From Brachybacterium subflavum (GTDB lineage Bacteria > Actinomycetota > Actinomycetes > Actinomycetales > Dermabacteraceae): DNA of 64,000 nt. The stretch's first letter is position 1. Every line of letters starts with the position of its first letter. The DNA is taken from positions 248,001 through 312,000 of the forward strand of contig NZ_VIGP01000002.1 in assembly GCF_009299795.1 (NCBI RefSeq), in the 5' to 3' direction. Under the pieces are notes generated by a model. The model did no database searches. It was not told the DNA's origin and worked only from the letters and a program-made list of their open reading frames with translations. A program made the position numbers and the translations under genes. Positions 7,714-15,750 of the stretch are shown here, piece by piece.

Positions 7714-8652
7714 GTGACCCACCGCGCGCCGCGTCCAGCCGCCAGGAGCGCGCGTCTGTCGCACTCGGACCTCCTCGCCAGGATCCGCCCCGACGGCTAC
7801 AGCGAGCACGGCTTCGCGCTCGACGTCGGGGGCATCGAGCAATCGCACGTGGACATCGAGGATCCGACCGCGATCCGCCACGAGTACCTGCGGCGCATCG
7901 CCCACGTGGTCGACTCCGGGGCAGAGCCCGGAGCGCCGGTGCGCGTGCTGCACCTCGGGGCGGGCGCACTCACGCTGGCGCGGTACGTGCAGGCCACGCG
8001 TCCCGGCTCCCCGCAGGTGGTGGTCGAGATCGAGCGGGAGCTCCCGGACCTCGTGATCTCCGCGCTGCCCCTGCCGCGCGGCACGGACCTCGAGGTCCGG
8101 ATCGGCGATGCGGCCGAGGAGCTCGCGGCGATGGGGTCGGACGGATCGGTCGGGCCGGTCGGGCCGGGAGGATCGGTCGGGCCGGACGGGTCAGTCGGGT
8201 CGGGCGGATCGGCCGGGCCGGACGGGTCGGGCGACAGGGGCGGGTTCGACGTGATCGTCGTCGACGTGTTCAGCGGGCAGAGCACGCCGGCGCACCTCAC
8301 CCGCGAGGGATTCTTCGCCGACGCCCTGGAGCACCTGTCCGAGCTCGGGGTGATGGCGGTGAACGTGGGCGACGACGCGGGCCTGCGCTTCTTCGCGGCG
8401 CAGGCCCGGGCTCTCGATGCCGCGACCGAGGCGGCGGGTCTCGCGGGTGTGTGGACCCTGGCGGACGAGCACGTGGTGCGCGCGCTCGACGAGGGGAACC
8501 TGGTGCTGGCCGCGGGGCCCGGGCTGGAGCGATCGGGCGGCGCGGATCCCGAGCGTCTGCGCGAGCGCTGGCGCGCGGGCGGCCCGCATCCGGTCGTCGT
8601 GCTGGACCCGGCAGAGACGAGCCGCCTGATCGGGAGGATCGAGGGCGGGTAG
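7714..8652 (+). CDS. Spermidine/spermine synthase-like protein
   Basis: 312 residues. The Rossmann core is recognisable: VLHLGAGALTLARYV (nucleotide-binding loop), VVVEIEREL, DLEVRIGDAAEEL and FDVIVVDVFSGQSTPAHL, which carries the Asp region of the aminopropyltransferase active site. Residues about 142-178 are a Gly/Ser/Pro/Val/Asp insertion built from GSVGPDGSVG-like repeats, between two core strands; it is encoded by 9-10 base direct repeats. Polyamine synthesis is uncertain: actinobacterial members of this superfamily often lack a proven substrate and no speD neighbour is present. Conclude 'SAM-fold, spermidine-synthase family'. Confidence 0.75.
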   Translation: MTHRAPRPAARSARLSHSDLLARIRPDGYSEHGFALDVGGIEQSHVDIEDPTAIRHEYLRRIAHVVDSGAEPGAPVRVLHLGAGALTLARYVQATRPGSPQVVVEIERELPDLVISALPLPRGTDLEVRIGDAAEELAAMGSDGSVGPVGPGGSVGPDGSVGSGGSAGPDGSGDRGGFDVIVVDVFSGQSTPAHLTREGFFADALEHLSELGVMAVNVGDDAGLRFFAAQARALDAATEAAGLAGVWTLADEHVVRALDEGNLVLAAGPGLERSGGADPERLRERWRAGGPHPVVVLDPAETSRLIGRIEGG

Positions 8653-8710
8653 TGCGCGACCCGGGGGCGAGGAAAGGGCCCGCTCTCGCGCGGCCCCGCT
8701 CCCCGCCGCG

Positions 8711-9838
8711 TCACTCGCCGGACGCGTCCTCCTGCGCCTCCCGCCATTCCTGGGCGATCGAGAGGAGCAGGTCGTTCGCCTCGCGCTCCCCCACGGTGAC
8801 GCGCACGCCGTCGGCCCCATAGGCGCGGACCACGAGGCCGCGGGCATCGGCGAAGGCGGCGAACTCCGCGCTGCGCTCCCCGAGCGGGAAGTAGACGAAG
8901 TTCCCCTGCGAGACGGGCAGCTCCCAGCCCTGGGCGGCGAGGACCTGCTCGAGGCGCACTCGCTGCTCGCGGATCCAGGCGGCACGGTGCTCGAGCTCGG
9001 CCGCGGCATCGGGCTCGAAGGTCGACAGCGCCGCGGCCTGTGCGATCGAGCTCGCACCGAAGGGCACCGTGACCTGGCCGAGCGCCGCCGCCAGGCGCGG
9101 GTGCGCGACCGCGTACCCCACGCGCAGCCCGGCGATGCCCTGCATCTTGGAGAAGGTGCGCAGCAGCACCACGTTGCCGTGCTCGGCGAAGAGACGAGCG
9201 GTGTCGGCGAGGCGCACGGGGTCGACGAACTCGCGGTAGGCCTCGTCGAGGGCGACGACCACGCGGTCGGGCACGCGCGCGAGGAAGTCCTCGATCTGCG
9301 CGGTGGTCAGCGCCGGTCCGGTGGGATTGTTCGGGGTGCACAGGATGACCAGCCTGGTGCGATCGGTGATCGCGTCGGCCATCGCTGGCAGGTCGTGCTC
9401 GAAGGCGGGGGTGAGCGGGACCTGGACGTCGACGCCGCCATGGCTGCGCACCAGGATCGGGTAGGCCTCGAAGGACCGCCAGGCGAAGACGACCTCGTCG
9501 CCCTGATCGACGAGCGCGCGCACCAGGTCGCCGGAGACGGCCACGGATCCGGTGGACAGGGCGATGCTCTCCGGGCCGACGGCGCGGTGCGGCGTGCTGT
9601 GGTGGTGGGCGATCGCCTCGCGCAGGGCGAGGGCGCCCATGTCCGGGTAGAGGTTGGCGTGCAGGGTGGCCCGGTTGACGGCCTCGATCACCTGCGGCAG
9701 CGGCTCGAACGGCGACTCGTTCGAGGAGACCTTGAAGCGGCGCACGCCGTCGTCGGCCGCGGGCTTCCCGGGCACGTAGGCGGGCAGCGCATCGAGGGCG
9801 GAGCGCAGGCGGATGTTCTCGGCGGGGGTTTCGGGCAT
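8711..9838 (-). CDS. hisC: Histidinol-phosphate aminotransferase
   Basis: 375 residues, normal for class I/II PLP aminotransferases of the HisC group. It transaminates imidazole-acetol phosphate and glutamate in histidine synthesis; some actinobacterial relatives also act on aromatic amino acids. Seen: SSNESPFEPLP at the N terminus, YPDMGALALREAIA, ILCTPNNPTGP, ALDEAYREF and the PLP-lysine motif RTFSKMQGIAGLRVGYA. Translation probably starts at ATG 9838 on a leaderless message (TAGCCT six bases upstream). No other his gene is adjacent, so it is a solitary copy. Confidence 0.88.
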   Translation of the reverse strand: MPETPAENIRLRSALDALPAYVPGKPAADDGVRRFKVSSNESPFEPLPQVIEAVNRATLHANLYPDMGALALREAIAHHHSTPHRAVGPESIALSTGSVAVSGDLVRALVDQGDEVVFAWRSFEAYPILVRSHGGVDVQVPLTPAFEHDLPAMADAITDRTRLVILCTPNNPTGPALTTAQIEDFLARVPDRVVVALDEAYREFVDPVRLADTARLFAEHGNVVLLRTFSKMQGIAGLRVGYAVAHPRLAAALGQVTVPFGASSIAQAAALSTFEPDAAAELEHRAAWIREQRVRLEQVLAAQGWELPVSQGNFVYFPLGERSAEFAAFADARGLVVRAYGADGVRVTVGEREANDLLLSIAQEWREAQEDASGE

Positions 9839-9850
9839 GCCCCCAGGCTA
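9839..9850 (-). promoter_or_regulatory. -10 element for leaderless hisC start
   Basis: Minus-strand TAGCCT (9850-9845), then GGGGGC, then ATG 9838. Confidence 0.6.
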
Positions 9851-9908
9851 GGCCGACGGGGGCTCCGTGCGCCGAACCATCGACGCGCGCGAGACCCACG
9901 CACAGGAT

Positions 9909-9964
9909 TCTGGGCTGGTTTCCGGACCTTTGCCCGTGGTGAAAGGTCCGGAAACCCGCCCAGA
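9909..9964. terminator. Long inverted repeat, probable terminator
   Basis: Arms 9909-9931 and 9942-9964, 23 bases each with a single mismatch, around a 10-base loop (GCCCGTGGTG). It lies between the holin-like gene, which reads towards it, and the hisC promoter. No U-run follows, as in many actinobacterial terminators. Confidence 0.7.
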
Positions 9965-10048
9965 TCGTCGCCCGAACCGGTCGCCCGAACTGGTCGTCGC
10001 CTGAACCCGTCGTCGCCCGAACCGATCGTCGCCCGAACCGGTCGCCCC
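9964..10048. repeat. 16-bp tandem repeat directly past the holin-like gene stop
   Basis: Five copies of a unit like GTCGTCGCCCGAACCG (one shortened to 13 bases) plus a partial copy end one base before the stop codon at 10049-10051. They fill the space up to the inverted repeat. Confidence 0.85.
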
Positions 10049-10453
10049 TCAGGCGGGCTCGCGGTCCCGGTCGCCGTCCACGCCGAGGATCGCCTCGAAG
10101 ATCGAGGAGAGGATGCCCACGATCACGCCGGCGAGCAGGGCCCACCAGAAGCTGTCGAACTCCAGGGGCAGACCGAACAGCCCCGCGAGCCACGCGGTGA
10201 GCAGCAGCATGAGCGCGTTGATGACCAGCATGAACAGGCCCAGCGTGAGGCACGTCAGCGGCAGCGCGAAGAACGAGAGGATCGGCTTCACGATCGCATC
10301 GACGATCGCGAAGATCAGGGCGATGCCGGCGACGGTGAGGACCTGGCCGAGGATCGTGCCGTCCCCCTCGCCCAGGTGCATGCCCGGCAGCAGGAGGGAG
10401 GTGAGCCAGAGTGCGACGCCCACGATGATGAGGTGCCCGATGAACCTGAACAT
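10049..10453 (-). CDS. Holin-like membrane protein (phage holin family IV / PF04020 type)
   Basis: 134 residues, almost entirely four membrane spans: FIGHLIIVGVALWLTSLLL, VAGIALIFAIVDAIV, LTLGLFMLVINALMLLLTAWLAGLFG and FWWALLAGVIVGILSS. The motif ALIFAIVDAIVKPIL followed by LPLTCLTLGLFMLVINALML is diagnostic of the PF04020 'phage holin' family, a chromosomal family of unknown role in most bacteria. Despite the name nothing here suggests a prophage. The start is ATG 10453; the upstream in-frame extension is arginine-rich repeat and not credible. The stop is followed by tandem repeats and a long hairpin. Confidence 0.85.
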   Translation of the reverse strand: MFRFIGHLIIVGVALWLTSLLLPGMHLGEGDGTILGQVLTVAGIALIFAIVDAIVKPILSFFALPLTCLTLGLFMLVINALMLLLTAWLAGLFGLPLEFDSFWWALLAGVIVGILSSIFEAILGVDGDRDREPA

Positions 10454-10511
10454 GGGGGAAGTCTTCCAGAGCCGCCCGCGAGCGACCAGGGGGATATCCC
10501 GAGCGTCGGCC

Positions 10512-10607
10512 CGGCACTGCCTCCCCGTCGGGCCGCGGCACCGCCTCGCCGCCCGCCGGCGGCACCGCCTCGCCGCCCGCCCGCGGCACCGCCTCGCCAT
10601 CCGGCCG
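10512..10607. repeat. 24-bp tandem repeat, four units
   Basis: Four consecutive 24-base units beginning CGGCACCGCCTCGCC (10512, 10536, 10560, 10584; the first and last are diverged). It fills most of the divergent interval between the holin-like gene and purB. Confidence 0.85.
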
Positions 10608-10634
10608 ACGGCGCGTGCTCGCGCGGCGCTCTGG

Positions 10635-10646
10635 AACAATGGGCCC
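10635..10646 (+). promoter_or_regulatory. -10 element for leaderless purB start
   Basis: AACAAT followed by GGGCCC and ATG 10647; no ribosome site. Confidence 0.5.
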
Positions 10647-12053
10647 ATGCCGCAGAGCCTCGCCGACCTGACGCCCCCGATCGCCCTCACGCCGCTGGAC
10701 GGCCGCTACCGCGACCAGGTCGCGCCGCTGGTCGACCACCTCTCCGAGGCCGCCCTGAACCGCGCGCGCCTCGTCGTGGAGACCGAATGGGTCATCCACC
10801 TCCTGGACAACGAGGCCATCCCCGGCCTGCGCACCCTCACCGAGGACGAGCGCGCCCTGCTGCGCGCGATCCCCGAGGACTTCGGCGCCGAGGGCATCGC
10901 CGAGCACAAGGAGATCGAGCGGGAGACCGTGCACGACGTCAAGGCCGTCGAGTACTACATCAAGCGCCGCCTGCAGGGCACCTCCCTCGAGCCGCTCGCC
11001 GAGATCGTGCACATCTACTGCACGAGCGAGGACGTCAACAACCTCGCCTACGCCCTCATGATCAAGGGCGCCGTCCACGAGGTCTGGCTCCCCGCCTTCG
11101 AGGGCGTCATCGACCAGATCGCCGCGCTCGCCCGCGAGAACTCCGAGGTCCCGATGCTCTCGCGCACCCACGGCCAGCCGGCGACGCCCACGACGCTGGG
11201 CAAGGAGCTCGCGGTGTTCGCGCACCGTCTGCAGCGTCAGGCACGGCGGATCCCCTCCAACCTGATCCTCGGGAAGATCAACGGCGCGACCGGCACGTAC
11301 GCGGCGCACGCGATCTCCGTGCCCGGCACCGACTGGGAGGAGGTCTCGCGCAGCTTCGTCGAGCACCTCGACCTCACGTGGAACCCGCTGACCACGCAGA
11401 TCGAGTCCCACGACTGGCAGGCCGAGCTGTACGCGGACATGGCTCGCGCGGGCCGGATCCTCCACAACGTCGCGACCGACGTGTGGACCTACATCTCACT
11501 GGGCTACTTCCGTCAGCGCCTGTCCGCGCAGGGCGGCACGGGCTCCTCGACGATGCCGCACAAGGTGAACCCGATCCGGTTCGAGAACGCCGAGGCGAAC
11601 CTCGAGATCTCCGGTGCGCTGCTCGACGTGCTCAGCCAGACCCTCGTCACCTCGCGCATGCAGCGCGACCTCACCGACTCCACGACGCAGCGCAACGTGG
11701 CCCCGGCGATCGGGCACTCGCTGCTGGCGATCCAGAACATCGCCAAGGGCCTCGCGGGGCTCGACGTGGACGCCGAGGCGATGGCCGCCGATCTCGAGGG
11801 CAACTGGGAGGTGCTCGGCGAGGCCGTCCAGTCCGTCATGCGCACCCTGGGCGTCCAGGGCCACGAGGGCCTGGACAACCCCTACGAGCGACTCAAGGAG
11901 CTCACCCGCGGCCACCGCGTGACCGGCGAGGACATGCGGACCTTCATCGGAGATCTGGGCCTGCCCGATGCCGAGCGGGATCGTCTGCTGGCCCTCACCC
12001 CGGCGTCGTACGTCGGGTACGCGCCGCGGCTCGTGGAGCATCTGGACGACTGA
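10647..12053 (+). CDS. purB: Adenylosuccinate lyase
   Basis: 468 residues. Catalyses two fumarate-releasing steps of purine synthesis: SAICAR to AICAR, and adenylosuccinate to AMP. The fumarase/lyase signature SSTMPHKVNPIRFENAE is clear, with TRTHGQPATPTTLGKE, TSEDVNNLAYALM and the C-terminal ADL-type region. The N terminus LTPLDGRYRDQV is typical of the longer E. coli-like class. Start ATG 10647 follows a -10 hexamer at leaderless spacing. It stands alone, away from other pur genes. Confidence 0.95.
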   Translation: MPQSLADLTPPIALTPLDGRYRDQVAPLVDHLSEAALNRARLVVETEWVIHLLDNEAIPGLRTLTEDERALLRAIPEDFGAEGIAEHKEIERETVHDVKAVEYYIKRRLQGTSLEPLAEIVHIYCTSEDVNNLAYALMIKGAVHEVWLPAFEGVIDQIAALARENSEVPMLSRTHGQPATPTTLGKELAVFAHRLQRQARRIPSNLILGKINGATGTYAAHAISVPGTDWEEVSRSFVEHLDLTWNPLTTQIESHDWQAELYADMARAGRILHNVATDVWTYISLGYFRQRLSAQGGTGSSTMPHKVNPIRFENAEANLEISGALLDVLSQTLVTSRMQRDLTDSTTQRNVAPAIGHSLLAIQNIAKGLAGLDVDAEAMAADLEGNWEVLGEAVQSVMRTLGVQGHEGLDNPYERLKELTRGHRVTGEDMRTFIGDLGLPDAERDRLLALTPASYVGYAPRLVEHLDD

Positions 12054-12056
12054 CGG

Positions 12057-12076
12057 CTCCCGTCCCGGGGCGGGAG
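12057..12076 (+). terminator. Possible purB terminator hairpin
   Basis: CTCCCG (12057-12062) pairs with CGGGAG (12071-12076) around an 8-base G+C loop, immediately after the purB stop. No U-run. Confidence 0.4.
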
Positions 12077-12118
12077 GCTGCGGGACCTGCGAATCGCGCA
12101 CTCCGGGCGGGCCGACGG

Positions 12119-12147
12119 TTCCGCTCGGCGCGGCGCGTGCCTAGAGT
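12119..12147 (+). promoter_or_regulatory. Candidate ppdK promoter
   Basis: TTCCGC (12119-12124), a 17-base spacer, then TAGAGT (12142-12147). It would give a leader of about 85 nt before ATG 12239. Confidence 0.45.
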
Positions 12148-12154
12148 GGTCCCA

Positions 12155-12219
12155 GGTGCGAGGACGCACCGGACGGTCCGGCCGTCCCGGGCCGTCGCCT
12201 CGCTCCCCGCCGCGGGGAG
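12155..12219 (+). promoter_or_regulatory. Three consecutive hairpins in the ppdK leader
   Basis: GGTGCG-AGGA-CGCACC (12155-12170), GGACGG-TCCGG-CCGTCC (12171-12187) and CTCCCCG-CCG-CGGGGAG (12203-12219) lie between the promoter and the ribosome site AGAGG. They may affect mRNA stability or translation; no known riboswitch class is recognised. Confidence 0.45.
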
Positions 12220-12238
12220 AGGTCGAGAGGTGATGGGG

Positions 12239-14938
12239 ATGAGCACGCTCGTCCACCCGTTCCGCGAGGGCTCGAAGGAGCAGAAGGACCTGCTGGGCGG
12301 CAAGGGGGCGAACCTCGCCGAGATGACCCGGCTGGGCCTGCCCGTCCCGCCCGGCTTCACGATCACCACCGACGCCTGCCGTCACGTCATGCACCACGGG
12401 CAGAACCCGCCCGAGCTCGCCGAGCAGGTGACCGCTGCGCTCGAGGACGTCGAGCAGCAGATCGGCAGGCGGTTCGGAGACCCGCAGGACCCGCTGCTGG
12501 TCTCCGTGCGCTCGGGCGCCGCGATCTCCATGCCCGGGATGATGGAGACGGTGCTGAACGTGGGCCTGAACGACGAAACCGTCCAGGGGCTCGCCGCGCA
12601 GTCCGGCTCCGAGCGCTTCGCCCAGGACTCCTACCGCCGCCTGCTGCAGATGTACGGGGCGACCGTGCTCGGCATCGGGGCGGATCAGTTCGAGGACGAG
12701 CTCGAGGCGGTGCGCGAGGAGCGCGGCGCGGCCGACGACGCGGGGCTGGACGCCGACGCCCTGCAGGAGATCGTCGGCCGTTACCAGGGGATCATCGAGC
12801 GCGAGACCGGCAGTCCCTTCCCCCAGGATCCGCGCGAGCAGCTGCGCGGCTCGATCAGCGCGGTCTTCGAGTCCTGGAACGCGCCGCGCGCCGTCGTCTA
12901 CCGCAACGCCGAGCACATCGACCACGAGCTCGGCACCGCCGTCAACGTGGTCGCGATGGTGTTCGGCAACCTCGATGAGCGCTCGGCGACCGGCGTCGCC
13001 TTCACGCGCGACCCCTCGACCGGCGAGCACGGCGTCTACGGGGACTTCCTGGTGGGCGCGCAGGGCGAGGACGTCGTCGCGGGCATCCGCAACACGCGCT
13101 CCCTCGAGGAGCTCGGCGAGGTGCTGCCCGACGCCTACCAGGAGCTGCTGCGCACCATGGACGTGCTCGAGGAGCACTACCGGGACCTGTGCGACATCGA
13201 GTTCACGATCGAGTCCGGGAAGCTGTGGATGCTGCAGACCCGCGTGGGCAAGCGCACCGCCGCCGCGGCCTTCCTCATCGCCACGACCCTCGTGGACGAG
13301 GGCGCGATCGACGAGCGCGAGGCCCTCACCCGCGTCTCCGGCGCGCAGCTGACCCGACTGATGTTCCCCCGCTTCGCGAGCGGCGAGCGCAAAGCGCTCG
13401 CCCGCGGGATGGGCGCCTCCCCCGGCGCCGCCGTCGGCGAGGTCGTCTTCGACTCGGAGACCGTGATCGCCCGCGCCCAGGAAGGGCACGACTGCCTGCT
13501 GGTGCGGCGCGAGACCAACCCCGACGACCTCGGCGGCATGCTCGCCGCCGAGGGCGTGCTGACCTCCCGCGGCGGCAAGACCTCCCATGCGGCCGTGGTC
13601 GCCCGCGGGCTCGGCAAGACCTGCGTGTGCGGGGCCGAGTCCCTCGACGTCGACCCGAAGGCGCGGGAGATCCGCATGGGCGGGGAGGTCGTCGCCCGGG
13701 AGGGCGACGTGCTCTCGATCGACGGCGCGACCGGCGAGGTCTTCGCCGGCCGCATCCCCGTCGAGCCCAGCGAGGTCGCCCAGTACCTCGAGGGGGATCT
13801 GGCGGCCGACGACCCCTCGGCCTCCGCCCTGGTCCGGGCCGTGGACCGGCTCATGCGGGTGGCCGACGAGGTGCGGCGCATGCAGGTGCGCGCCAACGCC
13901 GACACCGCGGCCGACGCCCAGCGGGCCCGGCAGATGGGTGCGCAGGGCATCGGCCTCGCGCGGACCGAGCACATGTTCCTCGGCGAGCGCCGCGCGCAGG
14001 TCGAGAAGCTGATCCTCGCGGGCGATCCGGCCGAGCGCGAGGAGGCCCTCGCCGAGCTGCGCCCCGCCCAGCGGGAGGACTTCGCGGGCCTGCTGCGGGC
14101 CATGGGCGAGCTGCCGGTGACGATCCGGCTGCTGGACCCGCCGCTGCACGAGTTCCTGCCGGACCTCACCGACCTCTCGGTGCGCATCGCCCGCGCCGAG
14201 GAGGCCGGACGCAGGATCGAGCCGCACGAGCGCAAGGTGCTCGCGGCCGTCGAGCGGCTGCACGAGCAGAACCCGATGCTGGGGCTGCGCGGCGTGCGCC
14301 TGGGCCTGACCATCCCGGGACTGTTCGGGATGCAGGTGCGGGCGATCCTCGAGGCCGAGCTCGAGGTGCGCGCAGAGGGCGGGAACCCGCACGTGGAGAT
14401 CATGATCCCGCTGGTGGGATCGGTGCGCGAACTGCGCGCCATCCGCCACGAGATCGACGACGTGACCGACGAGGTCGTCGCCGGCACCGACGAGGAGCTG
14501 ACCACCCGCATCGGCACCATGATCGAGCTGCCGCGCGCCGCCCTGCGGGCCGGGGAGATCGCCGAGGCCGCCGAATTCTTCAGCTTCGGCACGAACGACC
14601 TCACGCAGACCACGTGGGGCTTCTCGCGCGACGACGTCGAGGCCGGCTTCTTCTTCACCTACAAGGAGCGCGGCATCCTCTCCGACAGCCCCTTCGAGTC
14701 CCTCGACCAGTTCGGGGTGGGCGAGCTGGTGCGGATCGCCGCCGAGCGCGGACGCGCCACGAACCCGGACCTCACGCTCGGGGTGTGCGGGGAGCACGGC
14801 GGCGACCCCGCCTCGATCCACTTCTTCCACTCGCTGGGCCTGGACTACGTCTCGTGTTCCCCGTTCCGGGTGCCGGTGGCGCGGCTCGAGTCCGGCCGGG
14901 CGACGCTGCTCGAGGAGGGGTTCACGCCGCAGCCGTGA
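12239..14938 (+). CDS. ppdK: Pyruvate, phosphate dikinase
   Basis: 899 residues, the usual length. Interconverts pyruvate + ATP + Pi with PEP + AMP + PPi. Domains in order: ATP-grasp nucleotide domain (LLGGKGANLAEM, SVRSGAAISMPGMMETVLN), phosphohistidine domain with catalytic His in GGKTSHAAVVARG, and C-terminal PEP/pyruvate barrel (GIGLARTEHMFL, EIMIPLVGS, SFGTNDLTQTTWG, GVCGEHGGDP). The start at 12239 is chosen because AGAGG lies eight bases upstream; an in-frame ATG at 12233 has too short spacing. It may serve gluconeogenesis or PPi-linked glycolysis. It has its own promoter and a structured leader. Confidence 0.95.
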   Translation: MSTLVHPFREGSKEQKDLLGGKGANLAEMTRLGLPVPPGFTITTDACRHVMHHGQNPPELAEQVTAALEDVEQQIGRRFGDPQDPLLVSVRSGAAISMPGMMETVLNVGLNDETVQGLAAQSGSERFAQDSYRRLLQMYGATVLGIGADQFEDELEAVREERGAADDAGLDADALQEIVGRYQGIIERETGSPFPQDPREQLRGSISAVFESWNAPRAVVYRNAEHIDHELGTAVNVVAMVFGNLDERSATGVAFTRDPSTGEHGVYGDFLVGAQGEDVVAGIRNTRSLEELGEVLPDAYQELLRTMDVLEEHYRDLCDIEFTIESGKLWMLQTRVGKRTAAAAFLIATTLVDEGAIDEREALTRVSGAQLTRLMFPRFASGERKALARGMGASPGAAVGEVVFDSETVIARAQEGHDCLLVRRETNPDDLGGMLAAEGVLTSRGGKTSHAAVVARGLGKTCVCGAESLDVDPKAREIRMGGEVVAREGDVLSIDGATGEVFAGRIPVEPSEVAQYLEGDLAADDPSASALVRAVDRLMRVADEVRRMQVRANADTAADAQRARQMGAQGIGLARTEHMFLGERRAQVEKLILAGDPAEREEALAELRPAQREDFAGLLRAMGELPVTIRLLDPPLHEFLPDLTDLSVRIARAEEAGRRIEPHERKVLAAVERLHEQNPMLGLRGVRLGLTIPGLFGMQVRAILEAELEVRAEGGNPHVEIMIPLVGSVRELRAIRHEIDDVTDEVVAGTDEELTTRIGTMIELPRAALRAGEIAEAAEFFSFGTNDLTQTTWGFSRDDVEAGFFFTYKERGILSDSPFESLDQFGVGELVRIAAERGRATNPDLTLGVCGEHGGDPASIHFFHSLGLDYVSCSPFRVPVARLESGRATLLEEGFTPQP

Positions 14939-15005
14939 GGGGCGCTGACGAGTGCGGCCGCGCTGGGCGGGCCGGGCGGCTCACCCCATCCGCGGGCCGG
15001 TGCCT

Positions 15006-15746
15006 TCAGCCCATGCGCGGGCGCACGGAGATGACGTCCATGCTGGCCTCGTCGGTCGCGCGGATCGCGAGGGCGACCGCGGAGGCGACTGAGGTGGGCT
15101 CGAGGTACTTCTCGATCTCGTAGGGGCCGTTCTCCAGCCCCCGCAGCTCGTGCTGCATGTCGGTGTCCACGCGGCCGGCGTGCACGGAGCTGACGCGCAC
15201 GCCGTGCGGGCGCTCCTCGAGGCGGAGGGCGTCGGTGAAGGCGCGCAGGGCGAACTTCGAGGCGCAGTAGGCGCCGCGTCCGCCGATGGAGTTGAAGCCG
15301 CTGCCGGAGTTCAGGGCGACGACCGTGCCGCGTGCCGTCCGCAGCGCGGGCAGCAGCAGCCGGGTGAGCTCGACGACGGCGGTCACGTTGACCTCCATCG
15401 AGCGGTTCCACTCCGAGACCGCCATCTCCTCGGTGGTGCCGCCGACCAGCACGCCCGCGCTGTGCACGACGCCGGCGAGGCCGTCCGGCAGGTCGAGCGC
15501 GGCGACCGCGCGGCCCATGGCCTCGTAGTCGGTGACGTCGACGGCGAAGGGCTCCGCCTCGGGGTAGGTCGCGGCGAGCTCTGCGAGCGCCGCGGCGTCG
15601 CGGCCGCCGAGGATCAGGCGGTGATCGCCGGCGAGCTCGTCGGCGACGGCGCGACCGATGCCGCGGGAGGCGCCGGTGATGAGGACGGCGGGCCGGCGGG
15701 CAGGGGTGCCGGACGCGGATGCGGAGACGGTCTCGGGAGTGCTCAT
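15006..15746 (-). CDS. Short-chain dehydrogenase/reductase
   Basis: 246 residues with the classical SDR layout. The cofactor motif is VLITGASRGIGRAVADEL (TGxxxGIG), followed by the VVHSAG segment in place of NNAG, and the catalytic Ser in LNSGSGFNSIGGRG and Tyr-Lys in YCASKFALRAFTD. NAD(P)H-dependent oxidoreduction is certain as a class; the substrate is not. Its start lies five bases past the stop of the PTH2-like gene, so the two form an operon. It converges with ppdK; only 67 bases separate their stops. Confidence 0.85.
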   Translation of the reverse strand: MSTPETVSASASGTPARRPAVLITGASRGIGRAVADELAGDHRLILGGRDAAALAELAATYPEAEPFAVDVTDYEAMGRAVAALDLPDGLAGVVHSAGVLVGGTTEEMAVSEWNRSMEVNVTAVVELTRLLLPALRTARGTVVALNSGSGFNSIGGRGAYCASKFALRAFTDALRLEERPHGVRVSSVHAGRVDTDMQHELRGLENGPYEIEKYLEPTSVASAVALAIRATDEASMDVISVRPRMG

Positions 15747-15750
15747 GCGG

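Noticed and set aside
10049-10453. Holin-like gene as evidence of a prophage
   Set aside because: PF04020 members are common chromosomal genes; no phage genes, attachment sites or composition shift nearby.
7797-11465. 1222-codon minus-strand frame
   Set aside because: Covers hisC, the holin-like gene and purB antisense; no domain and Arg/Pro/Gly-rich.
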